From: Oscillospiraceae bacterium
Lineage (GTDB): Bacteria > Bacillota > Clostridia > Oscillospirales > Acutalibacteraceae
Assembly (NCBI GenBank): GCA_015065885.1
Contig: SVPJ01000003.1
Location: 1-64,000 of the forward strand
DNA length: 64,000 nt
Direction: 5' to 3'
Shown here: positions 40,663 through 48,399 of the stretch, in pieces
Layout of the letters: each line of letters opens with the position of its first letter
Numbering within the stretch: the stretch's first letter is position 1
Position numbers and translations under genes: made by a program
Notes under the pieces: generated by a model
The model's input: the letters and a program-made list of their open reading frames with translations, nothing else
What the model was told of the DNA's origin: nothing
The model's database searches: none

Positions 40663-43086
40663 ATGAAGAAATTTACCGTTACGGGCATGACTTGTGCCGC
40701 TTGCAGTGCCCGCGTGGAAAAAGCCGTCAGCGCCGTGGACGGCGTGACCGCTTGCAATGTAAACCTGCTCACCAATTCGATGGGAGTAGAGGGTACGGCG
40801 ACGGACGCCGCCGTGATCGCGGCGGTGCAAAACGCAGGATACGGCGCGTTTTTGCCGAGCGATGCTCCCGACGCCGCCCCAAAACCTGCCTCACTCGACG
40901 ATCGACGGGAGCAAAACGCACTCAAGAGGCGGTTTATCGCCTCCCTGCTGTTTTTACTGCCGCTGATGTATCTCACGATGGGCGGTATGGCAGGGCTTCC
41001 TCTCCCCGCGTTTTCCCCGCTCTCATTGGGGCTCACGCAACTGCTGCTCTCTGCGGCGGTGATGGTGGTCAACCAAGCTGTGTTCATCCGTGGTATACAG
41101 GGCGTGCGACACCTTGCGCCGAACATGGATACGCTGGTATCTCTGGGCAGCAGTGCCGCGTTCGTATACAGTACCGCTACGGTATATCGCATGACCGCAG
41201 GTCACGCCGCCATGATGCACGACTTGTATTTTGAGTCGGCGGCGATGATCCTCACCCTTATCACACTCGGCAAGATGCTGGAAGCGCGCTCCAAAGGGCG
41301 CACCACCGACGCACTGAAAGGATTGATGCGCCTCGCTCCGCAGACGGCGACCGTGCGGCGTGGCGGTGAGGATATTACCGTACCCGTCACGGCTGTACGG
41401 GTGGGTGACCTCTTCGTCGTACGTCCCGGAGAAAGTATCCCCGTGGATGGGGTGATCCGCGAAGGCGGCGGTGCGGTGGACGAAGCCGCCCTGACGGGCG
41501 AGAGCATCCCGCAGGATAAAACGGTGGGTGATGCGGTATCCGCCGCCACCGTCAACCGTGACGGCTTTTTGGTGTGCGAAGCCACCCGTGTGGGAGAAGA
41601 CACCACCCACGCGCAAATCATCCGTATGGTCAGCGATGCGGCGGCAACCAAAGCCCCCATCGCCAAAGCCGCCGACACGGTGGCAGGCGTGTTCGTGCCC
41701 GTGGTGTTGGCCATTGCCGTCATCACCGTCGTCGTGTGGTTGCTCGTCGGGCAGACGGCAGGGTTTGCGCTGTCGCGCGGGATCGCGGTGTTGGTCATCA
41801 GCTGTCCGTGCGCGTTGGGACTTGCCACTCCCGTCGCCATCATGGTGGGCAACGGTGCGGGTGCGAAGCACGGCATCTTGTTCAAAACGGCAACCGCGCT
41901 GGAGATCACGGGGCGGGTGAAAACGGTGGTAATGGACAAAACGGGGACCCTCACCGAAGGACATCCCGCCCTCACCGATTGCGTGCCGACCGAGGGCATT
42001 TCGGAAGACGAGTTGCTCGGTATCGCCTACGCACTGGAGAGACAGAGCGAGCATCCGCTCGCCCACGCGGTGGTGGATGCCGCCGAAGCAAAGGGGCTTT
42101 CCGCACAGCCCGTGACCGACTTTGAAGCGGTGGCGGGACACGGACTTTCGGCTAACTTGAACGATAGTCGTATCTGCGGCGGTAACGCCACCTTTGTCCG
42201 CGAATTGGCGGTGATCGACACCGTGTGGGAGAAACGCGCCGCCACATTGGCGAGCGAAGGGAAAACGCCGCTCTATTTCGCCAAAGACGGGCAGTTGCTC
42301 GGTATACTCGCCGTGGCAGACCCCTTGCGGGAGGACAGCACCCGTGCGGTGCAGGAGATGCACAAAATGGGTCTGCACACCGTGATGCTCACGGGCGACA
42401 CCGCCCGCACCGCCCACGCGGTAGCGGCGGCAGCAGGGGTGGACGAAGTGATCGCCGAAGTACTTCCCGACGAAAAGGAAGCGGTCGTCCGCCGTTTGCA
42501 GGAAAACGGACGCGTGGCGATGGTGGGCGACGGCATCAACGATGCTCCTGCCTTAACGCGTGCCGACGTGGGAATCGCCGTCGGTGCGGGCACGGATATC
42601 GCCATCGACGCCGCCGATGTGGTGCTGATGCACAACCGTCTTTCGGATGCGGTGGGCGCAATCAAACTCAGCCGTGCCACCCTGCGTATCATCCGTCAAA
42701 ACCTGTTTTGGGCGTTTTTGTATAACACCATCGGCATTCCGCTTGCGGCGGGCGTATTTATTCCGCTGTTCGGGTGGGAACTCAATCCCATGTTCGGTGC
42801 GGCGGCGATGAGTTTATCCAGTTTTTGCGTGGTCAGCAACGCTCTGCGATTGAACCGTTTTCGCCTACCGCGTGTCGGCGACGGTGTAACGGTGCATATC
42901 CAAGGCATGATGTGCCACCACTGCGAAGCGCACGTGCGCGAAGCACTGGAAAACCTATCGGGCGTGACGGTGCTGACCGTTTCCCACGAAAGCGGCACCG
43001 CAACGATAACGGGAGATATCGACGAGACCGCGGTCAAAGCCGCTGTTCAAGCCGCCGGATACAAGGTGAAGAAAATTCAACAATAA
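40663..43086 (+). CDS. copA: Copper-exporting P1B-type ATPase
   Basis: The 807-residue protein exports Cu(I). It has an N-terminal metal-binding domain (GMTCAAC, Cys11 and Cys14), the membrane CPC motif (VISCPCALGLATP), the phosphorylation site DKTGTL, the hinge GDGINDAPAL and MSLSS in the last helix. Unusually, a second heavy-metal-associated domain sits at the C terminus (GMMCHHC, Cys751 and Cys754, to residue 807). Most CopA proteins have these only at the N terminus. The end of this domain is duplicated downstream at 44208-44342. Confidence 0.95.
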   Translation: MKKFTVTGMTCAACSARVEKAVSAVDGVTACNVNLLTNSMGVEGTATDAAVIAAVQNAGYGAFLPSDAPDAAPKPASLDDRREQNALKRRFIASLLFLLPLMYLTMGGMAGLPLPAFSPLSLGLTQLLLSAAVMVVNQAVFIRGIQGVRHLAPNMDTLVSLGSSAAFVYSTATVYRMTAGHAAMMHDLYFESAAMILTLITLGKMLEARSKGRTTDALKGLMRLAPQTATVRRGGEDITVPVTAVRVGDLFVVRPGESIPVDGVIREGGGAVDEAALTGESIPQDKTVGDAVSAATVNRDGFLVCEATRVGEDTTHAQIIRMVSDAAATKAPIAKAADTVAGVFVPVVLAIAVITVVVWLLVGQTAGFALSRGIAVLVISCPCALGLATPVAIMVGNGAGAKHGILFKTATALEITGRVKTVVMDKTGTLTEGHPALTDCVPTEGISEDELLGIAYALERQSEHPLAHAVVDAAEAKGLSAQPVTDFEAVAGHGLSANLNDSRICGGNATFVRELAVIDTVWEKRAATLASEGKTPLYFAKDGQLLGILAVADPLREDSTRAVQEMHKMGLHTVMLTGDTARTAHAVAAAAGVDEVIAEVLPDEKEAVVRRLQENGRVAMVGDGINDAPALTRADVGIAVGAGTDIAIDAADVVLMHNRLSDAVGAIKLSRATLRIIRQNLFWAFLYNTIGIPLAAGVFIPLFGWELNPMFGAAAMSLSSFCVVSNALRLNRFRLPRVGDGVTVHIQGMMCHHCEAHVREALENLSGVTVLTVSHESGTATITGDIDETAVKAAVQAAGYKVKKIQQ

Positions 43087-43102
43087 GTTTGGAGATGGTT
43101 TT

Positions 43103-44215
43103 ATGAACGCCCCCGCTATTATACACGACTTTTATGATGCGGAGGATACACGTCTTGCCGCTATGCTGCCACACCTGCGTTTCTTGGATGAAGCCCTTTG
43201 CGAGAGTGATCTGTCGGTGGAAAAAGCTGTGATTCACCGCCCCGATGAGCAATTCGGCTTTTTACACGAAACCGCCATCATCGAATATCACGGCGTACTG
43301 TATGCCTCATGGTACAACTGCCCCGAAACCGAGCTTAGCGGCTACACTCCCATTTGCGGCAAACGCTCCTTCGACCGCGGCATCACGTGGAGCGATTTGG
43401 AGATCCTTTGCGATGACAAAAGCGAAACTGTCCTTTACTGCCCGCCCGTTTACGGTATTTGCGACGATCAATTGTACATGTTGGTCAACCAAATGGTCAG
43501 CCCCGACCACATGCACGCACTGGATCTGTATCGACTAAACAACGAAACGGCGCAATTTGAATTGCTGTGGTCACGTCCTATCCCCTTTAAGCTAAACACC
43601 AACGTGGTCACGTTACCAAACGGTAAACTGATGCTGCCCGGTCGCATTGCCGCAACACTCGACGGATTCCCCAACACCCCCGCCGTGCTGATAGCCGATG
43701 ACGGCCGGATCGATACGGAGTGGCGGTTGGTCAAGATCGCCGAAAACGGGGATCTTCCCGACGGCAAGAAGCTGGTGCATCCCGAGCTTACCGTGATGCA
43801 AACGGAAGATACACTCTTCATGTTTTGCCGCAACGATGAGCGCCACGTACCACTTGCGTATGCATCGCACGACAACGGTGAAAGCTGGAGCACCCTCTGT
43901 GCTCACGATGTCCCCTATGTCGGCAGCAAAATGTATGCCGGCACCCTTTCGGACGGCCGAAAGTATCTTGTGGCCAACATCGACACCTACGACCGCGCAC
44001 GTCTCGCGGTATACTTCACCGAAACGGGTAGCCGACACTTTACCAAACGACAGATCTTGTTTGATTCCAAGCAGTATCCGTTAGAGGGGGCCGTTGCCTG
44101 CCATTACCCCGCTGCCTGTGAGTTTGACAACAAACTATATATCATTGCTACACTCAACTACGAGTGGCTGCGCCGCGGCGCCGTGGTATTTACGCTGGAT
44201 CTGAAAGATGTTTGA
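43103..44215 (+). CDS. Sialidase-like (BNR/Asp-box) beta-propeller protein
   Basis: The 370-residue protein has two Asp-box motifs, SFDRGITWSD (about 93-102) and SHDNGESWST (about 253-262), and the propeller pattern of exo-alpha-sialidase-like proteins (LMLPGRIAATL, HPELTVMQTEDTLFMFCRND). There is no signal peptide, so it is cytoplasmic. It starts 16 bp after copA and ends within a remnant of the copA 3' end, so it appears inserted between copA and the cation efflux gene. A role in copper handling is not indicated; it may act on a glycan. Confidence 0.82.
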   Translation: MNAPAIIHDFYDAEDTRLAAMLPHLRFLDEALCESDLSVEKAVIHRPDEQFGFLHETAIIEYHGVLYASWYNCPETELSGYTPICGKRSFDRGITWSDLEILCDDKSETVLYCPPVYGICDDQLYMLVNQMVSPDHMHALDLYRLNNETAQFELLWSRPIPFKLNTNVVTLPNGKLMLPGRIAATLDGFPNTPAVLIADDGRIDTEWRLVKIAENGDLPDGKKLVHPELTVMQTEDTLFMFCRNDERHVPLAYASHDNGESWSTLCAHDVPYVGSKMYAGTLSDGRKYLVANIDTYDRARLAVYFTETGSRHFTKRQILFDSKQYPLEGAVACHYPAACEFDNKLYIIATLNYEWLRRGAVVFTLDLKDV

Positions 44216-44342
44216 AGAAGAATACGTCATTCACACAAGAAAAGGAACCGCCGTCATCACAGGCACGGTAAACGAAGTCGCTGTCCGCACCGCGATAAAA
44301 GCGGCGGGCTACAAAGTAAAGAAGATAGAAACGAAGGGGTAA
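44208..44342 (+). pseudogene. Fragment of a copA C-terminal metal-binding domain
   Basis: The 44-codon frame ends with GTAVITGTVNEVAVRTAI and AAGYKVKKI, matching the last 30 residues of CopA (GTATITGDIDETAVKAAV, AAGYKVKKI). The Cys motif is absent and there is no ribosome binding site; the first codons lie in the end of the sialidase-like gene. It looks like a leftover of a tandem copA end or of a metal-binding protein gene whose 5' part was replaced. Confidence 0.75.
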
Positions 44343-44345
44343 CCT

Positions 44346-45239
44346 ATGAAATCCGAAAAACGTATGTTGTTAGCGTTTGTGTTAAACGCGGGATTCTCTG
44401 TTTTAGAATTGGCGGGCGGCATCCTCACCGGCAGTATCGCCATCGCTTCCGATGCCGTACACGACATGGGCGATGCCGCGGGTATCGGTTTTTCTCTCCT
44501 TCTGGAGAAAAAGAGCCAACGCCCGCCGGACGAGCGGTACACCTACGGCTACGGACGCTATTCCGTTTTGGGCAGCCTCATCACCGTGTGTATTTTGCTG
44601 TGCGGCTCACTGGCGGTTGCCTATAACGCCGTGCAACGTATCTTCCACCCCGTCGCCGTGCATTACGACGGCATGATCCTCTTTGCCGTTGTGGGACTTT
44701 GTGTCAACGGTGCTGCCGCCTTTTTCACCCGCAAGGGGGATTCGCTGAACCGTAAAGCGATCAATCTCCATATGCTGGAGGATGTGCTCGGCTGGGCGGT
44801 TGTACTGGTCGGTGCGCTCGTGATGCGCTTCACGGGACTTCTTTTGATCGATCCGCTTTTGTCACTCGGCGTTTCAGCATTCATCTTCATCCATGCGGTG
44901 CAGCATTTGAAAGAAACGATGGACGTTTTTCTTGAAAAGGCACCCGACGGCATCCACACACACGACATGGAAGCCGCCCTGTGCCGCTTAGACGGTGTGC
45001 AAGGGGTACATCACCTGCATGTGTGGAGTATGGACGGACAGAGCGGCTTTGCCACCCTTCACGTCGTGACCGACCGCCCCGACGAGATCAAGAAGCACGT
45101 GCGCCACGCTTTATATGAACTTGGTATCACACACGTAACGATTGAGACCGAAACTCTCGACGAACATTGTGACGAGATACATTGCCACCCGCACACACAC
45201 GCCGCACACGGTCACCATCATCATCACCATGGACATTGA
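44346..45239 (+). CDS. Cation diffusion facilitator metal efflux protein
   Basis: The 297-residue protein has six membrane segments and the CDF metal sites (SDAVHDMGD in segment 2 and HMLEDVLGW in segment 5, HxxxD pattern), then a cytoplasmic domain (HHLHVWSMDG). The C terminus is His-rich (HCHPHTHAAHGHHHHHHGH). It exports Zn, Co or similar divalent metals in exchange for protons. AGGGG precedes the ATG by seven bases. It is the last gene of the copper cluster and ends before a strong terminator. Confidence 0.93.
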   Translation: MKSEKRMLLAFVLNAGFSVLELAGGILTGSIAIASDAVHDMGDAAGIGFSLLLEKKSQRPPDERYTYGYGRYSVLGSLITVCILLCGSLAVAYNAVQRIFHPVAVHYDGMILFAVVGLCVNGAAAFFTRKGDSLNRKAINLHMLEDVLGWAVVLVGALVMRFTGLLLIDPLLSLGVSAFIFIHAVQHLKETMDVFLEKAPDGIHTHDMEAALCRLDGVQGVHHLHVWSMDGQSGFATLHVVTDRPDEIKKHVRHALYELGITHVTIETETLDEHCDEIHCHPHTHAAHGHHHHHHGH

Positions 45240-45318
45240 GGATACTCACCCTATGATGATGGGAGTCTGAACGGCATTCCTTCGAAATGCGGGGTTCTGA
45301 CTCTCGCATAACACTGCG

Positions 45319-45357
45319 AAAAAAAGGAACAGCCCCTAAAGGGACTGTTCCTTTTTT
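45319..45357. terminator. Terminator after the CDF gene
   Basis: AAAAAGGAACAG (45321-45332) pairs with CTGTTCCTTTTT (45345-45356), with inner CCC/GGG pairs. Confidence 0.85.
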
Positions 45358-45360
45358 GCC

Positions 45361-45407
45361 TAAGAACGACTAAAAGGTGCGTCAATGTAGGTAAGAACGA
45401 CTAAAAG
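45361..45407. repeat. 16-bp direct repeat pair
   Basis: TAAGAACGACTAAAAG occurs at 45361-45376 and 45392-45407 with a 31-bp period. It lies between the CDF terminator and the end of the accessory gene pair and may mark a recombination boundary. Confidence 0.5.
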
Positions 45408-45417
45408 TACACCTTTA

Positions 45418-45837
45418 TCATCCATACTTGTCAATGTCTTTTTTGTAATATTTTTCTATTAGAGTCGCTGTTTTTTTGTTCTTTGGAATACAAGCCTTTT
45501 CCCACAAAGGTAATGTGTTTTTGAAATAACCGATATGATATTCCCTCATCCAAAGAAAAGCTCCGCAATAATGGTCTTCAACTGTACGCAGTTCGTTCCA
45601 TTGAGCGGTGGTTTTTATGCCAAATCCATAGCATACAGTAATCCCTTTTTCATCAATCTTATAACTGTTTGGAAAAAGAAAAATATAGCCAAGTAAACAA
45701 ATACAACCAACAACTATAATAATGATCGATATTGTCAGTTCTTCAGATAAAGTATATATACCAAGCAAAATGAGAACTGAGAAAATCCCAATCCAAAAGG
45801 CCCACCTTTTATTTAAAAATAGATTATTGTTTCTCAT
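45418..45837 (-). CDS. Hypothetical membrane protein coupled to a four-helix-bundle gene
   Basis: The 139-residue protein has two membrane segments (about 12-30 and 34-54) and a C-terminal soluble part (SYKIDEKGITVCYGFGIKTT onward) that resembles bacterial PH-like domains of short membrane proteins, a weak impression. Its start overlaps the end of the four-helix-bundle gene by 14 bp. The AT-rich composition marks it as accessory. It is unrelated to the partner at 32522-32923, though the arrangement is the same. Confidence 0.7.
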   Translation of the reverse strand: MRNNNLFLNKRWAFWIGIFSVLILLGIYTLSEELTISIIIIVVGCICLLGYIFLFPNSYKIDEKGITVCYGFGIKTTAQWNELRTVEDHYCGAFLWMREYHIGYFKNTLPLWEKACIPKNKKTATLIEKYYKKDIDKYG

Positions 45838-46186
45838 TGCGATTATTCTTTACAGTTTTACAGGAGGCAATCAGCATCACTCTTAACGAGGTGCATTTTG
45901 ACGAGAGGGTCTTGAAAGCTTGTTCATCTATATACTTTGTACGATAAAGCAATTCAAGCCAATATCCCGTCTCGCTTGCTTCTTTGAGTGCAATTTCAAA
46001 CTTGGATATAAAATCCTTTGTTCCTTGTGCATATTGAGCCTCGTGAATATTAGCTCCAATCGAGGTGCCACTTCTGCCAATTTGGTTGGATATAATCGTC
46101 TCGTGATTTGCTTTCAGATATTTTACGAGGTTTATAATGTCAACCGAAAAGTCCATCGAAAGTTCGACGAGTTTATTTTCTTTCAT
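45824..46186 (-). CDS. Four-helix bundle protein (S23/23S rRNA intervening-sequence family)
   Basis: The 120-residue protein carries the same signature as the gene at 32920-33270: GRSGTSIGANIHEAQY...DFISKFEIALKEASETGYWLELL. AGGAGG precedes the ATG. It is an orphan member with no retroelement nearby. It lies downstream of tRNA-Gly and a hairpin array and is coupled to a small membrane protein. Confidence 0.9.
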   Translation of the reverse strand: MKENKLVELSMDFSVDIINLVKYLKANHETIISNQIGRSGTSIGANIHEAQYAQGTKDFISKFEIALKEASETGYWLELLYRTKYIDEQAFKTLSSKCTSLRVMLIASCKTVKNNRNEKQ

Positions 46187-46208
46187 AACCGAACCTCCTA
46201 TTGCAAAT

Positions 46209-46237
46209 ATTATATCTCAAAACCGTTACTTTGTCAA
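46209..46237 (-). promoter_or_regulatory. Sigma-A promoter of the second four-helix-bundle gene
   Basis: On the minus strand TTGACA, 17-bp spacer, TATAAT, just next to the hairpin array. Confidence 0.75.
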
Positions 46238-46410
46238 ATGATGCATCGCCTACGGCGATATGATGTTTTTCGCTTCGCTCAAAATGATGTTGCTCGTTTC
46301 ACTCGCAATGATGCGATGTTTGCCATAAAATGTGGCGAAGCCACGCATCATTAGGCGCAGCCGTCATCATTGGTGCAACCAACATCATTTGCCGAAGGCA
46401 AACATCATTC
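46238..46410. repeat. Hairpin array downstream of tRNA-Gly
   Basis: Short hairpins (for example ATCGCC/GGCGAT, TGGC/GCCA, TTGCC/GGCAA) are separated by ATGATG in the left half and by CATCAT in the right half, so spacers as well as stems are complementary around the centre. The architecture matches the arrays at 31681-32420 although the spacer sequence differs. No gene is seen. Confidence 0.75.
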
Positions 46411-46452
46411 AAAAAACGCACCTTTGTCTTGGTAGACAAAGGTGCGTTTTTT
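46411..46452 (-). terminator. Terminator of tRNA-Gly
   Basis: AAAAAACGCACCTTTGTC (46411-46428) and GACAAAGGTGCGTTTTTT (46435-46452) form an 18-bp perfect stem directly after the tRNA on the minus strand. Confidence 0.85.
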
Positions 46453-46454
46453 GT

Positions 46455-46528
46455 TGGAGCGGCTGATGGGAGTCGAACCCACCTCCGAAGCTTGGGAAGC
46501 TTCTATTCTACCGATGAACTACAGCCGC
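46455..46528 (-). tRNA. tRNA-Gly (anticodon CCC)
   Basis: The 74-nt gene folds with acceptor GCGGCTG/CAGCCGC, anticodon stem GAAGC/GCTTC with loop TTCCCAA, T-arm GGTTCGACTCC, and encoded CCA. Confidence 0.95.
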
Positions 46529-46549
46529 ATATTCATTTGTGCGAGATTT

Positions 46550-46578
46550 AGTCTAACACAAACGAACACAAAAATCAA
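46550..46578 (-). promoter_or_regulatory. Promoter of tRNA-Gly
   Basis: On the minus strand TTGATT, 17-bp spacer, TAGACT. Confidence 0.5.
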
Positions 46579-46603
46579 GAGGAAATTTGACGATATTTAA
46601 AAA

Positions 46604-47509
46604 TTATCCAATTCCAAACAGCGCAAACACGAGCGGGATACTCACGCAGGCGCACACGCTGGAAAGCAGTGCCAAACTTGCACCATAGGTACAGTTCTCC
46701 CCCACCGACTTCGGGAACACTACGCTGTTCAGTCCGCACGGCATCGCGTAGATCAGCACCGCCGTTTGCGCCACCGCAGGCGAGACCAGATACCACAGCG
46801 CACCGCCCACCGCCAGCGGTAACACGAACAGACGAATCGCCGTCACAACGTAAACGCGCCAATTGGTAAGCAGCGCGGCAAATTGGTATCCCGCCACCAC
46901 GATGCCCGTGAGCAGCATTGCCGCGGGTGCCATGCACCCCGCCGCCGTGCCGAGCGCTTCGGTAAGTACCGCGGGAAGCGGCAACGAGAGCAGACCCGCC
47001 GCCGTGCCGAGCAGCATAGCAATAATAACGGGATTGCACAGTTTGCGGAAGGTGAGTTTCCGTTTGGTCAGCATACAAAACCCGATGGTATAGGTATACA
47101 CCGAAACGGGCAAATTAAAGAGCATCATATTGAGCAGTGCCGTACTTCCGAGCAGGCTTTCCGCCAGCGCATACCCCATATATCCCGCATTCGGCACCAC
47201 TAAGGAGTACTCGTACACCTGTCCTTCGTACCGCTCGCGCCCCAGCAGGCGACCGACGAAATGCGCCGCCACCGCCACCGCGACCAGCACGGCAAGGGAG
47301 AGCAACATTTCCATCCCGTGCACACGCAGATATTCCACCGTAAAACGAGCGGAAAAGGTCTTGAACACGTTACAGGGCAGAAAGACGTAGACGAGCAATT
47401 TGGAAAGCAAGCCGCCGTGCTCCCCGTTCACCACGCCGCTGCGCGTCAGCACGAAGCCTGCCGCGGCAAACAAAAACAGCACCAGCACCTGCTCAAATAC
47501 AACGATCAT
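46604..47509 (-). CDS. AEC family transporter (auxin efflux carrier type)
   Basis: The 301-residue protein has ten hydrophobic segments. The mid-protein stretch SLVVPNAGYMGYALAESLLG is the conserved substrate region of AEC/MleP-type carriers, and MPCGLNSVVFPKSVG is the second. Bacterial members move malate or other organic acids; the substrate here is not identifiable. AGGAGG precedes the ATG. It has its own promoter and is divergent from the phosphoesterase. Confidence 0.9.
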   Translation of the reverse strand: MIVVFEQVLVLFLFAAAGFVLTRSGVVNGEHGGLLSKLLVYVFLPCNVFKTFSARFTVEYLRVHGMEMLLSLAVLVAVAVAAHFVGRLLGRERYEGQVYEYSLVVPNAGYMGYALAESLLGSTALLNMMLFNLPVSVYTYTIGFCMLTKRKLTFRKLCNPVIIAMLLGTAAGLLSLPLPAVLTEALGTAAGCMAPAAMLLTGIVVAGYQFAALLTNWRVYVVTAIRLFVLPLAVGGALWYLVSPAVAQTAVLIYAMPCGLNSVVFPKSVGENCTYGASLALLSSVCACVSIPLVFALFGIG

Positions 47510-47535
47510 ACCAAGGACCTCCTGTTCTCCACACA

Positions 47536-47564
47536 GTATACCGCATTGTTTCGAAATTGTAAAC
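47536..47564 (-). promoter_or_regulatory. Sigma-A promoter of the AEC transporter
   Basis: On the minus strand TTTACA, 17-bp spacer, TATACT. Confidence 0.7.
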
Positions 47565-47643
47565 CTTTTGTCGAGAGAATTGACAAGGTGTTATAAGATA
47601 ATGTTATAATGTAGACGATCATTACGGAAAGAGGTGTGCTGCT

Positions 47644-48366
47644 ATGCAGCTTACTCATTACACCGTGCCTGCCGACATTCCCGCGCCGCTGACCGTGGCG
47701 CAGGTTTCCGATCTGCACGGACATCCGACCCGTCCCGTACTCACGGCACTGCAAAAAGCCGCGCCCGACCTTATCGCCGTCACGGGCGATCTGTTCGACC
47801 GCCTTGCCACCGCACCCGAAACGTTGCCGTTTTTGCGGGCGTGTGCCGCACTGGCACCCACCGTGTATACCTACGGCAACCACGAACACGCTTCCCCCGA
47901 AACAGGCGAAGACGTTCGCGCGTGCGGGGTGATCTTGTTGCAGGACGCGTGGACGACCGTGTGCGGTTTGACGGTGGGGGGACTGGCATCGGGCTTTGTC
48001 CACGGCATCAAGCAGGGGCACTTTGTCTCCTCCCCGCCGCCGAACGTCGATTTTCTCAAAGACTTTGCGGCGTGCGACGGCTTTAAACTCCTCTTGTGCC
48101 ATCATCCCGAATACTACGCCGCGTACATCCGCGACCTCCCCGTCGACCTCACCCTTTCAGGGCACGCCCACGGCGGGCAGTGGTGCATCGGCGGGCGCGG
48201 TGTTTTCGCACCGGGGCAGGGATTTTTTCCGCGATATACGGGCGGATTGTACGACGGGCGGTTGGTCGTCAGCCGCGGCCTTGCGAACACCGCCCCCTTC
48301 CCCCGTTTCGGCAATCCGACCGAGTTGGTGTTTATTCATCTGCAACCGCTTGACAACGGCGCGTAA
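47644..48366 (+). CDS. Metallophosphoesterase
   Basis: The 240-residue protein has the calcineurin-like motifs QVSDLHG (D-x-H), AVTGDLFDR (GD), TYGNHEH (GNHE), LLCHHPE and SGHAHGGQW. It resembles YkuE/YaeI-type phosphodiesterases but has no N-terminal membrane segment. The substrate is unknown. GAAAGAGGTG precedes the ATG. A promoter for the next gene lies in its last codons. Confidence 0.92.
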   Translation: MQLTHYTVPADIPAPLTVAQVSDLHGHPTRPVLTALQKAAPDLIAVTGDLFDRLATAPETLPFLRACAALAPTVYTYGNHEHASPETGEDVRACGVILLQDAWTTVCGLTVGGLASGFVHGIKQGHFVSSPPPNVDFLKDFAACDGFKLLLCHHPEYYAAYIRDLPVDLTLSGHAHGGQWCIGGRGVFAPGQGFFPRYTGGLYDGRLVVSRGLANTAPFPRFGNPTELVFIHLQPLDNGA

Positions 48367-48378
48367 AACCCGTATACT
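48350..48378 (+). promoter_or_regulatory. Sigma-A promoter of the zinc-ribbon gene
   Basis: TTGACA (48350-48355), 17-bp spacer, TATACT (48373-48378). The -35 lies inside the phosphoesterase coding region. Confidence 0.75.
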
Positions 48379-48399
48379 GAAACAAAGGAGTGAGACGGT

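Noticed and set aside
47586..47631. Promoter of the metallophosphoesterase with TTGACA and TATAAT
   Set aside because: The two boxes are 19 bp apart, longer than all other promoters seen here, so I left it out of the feature list as unproven.
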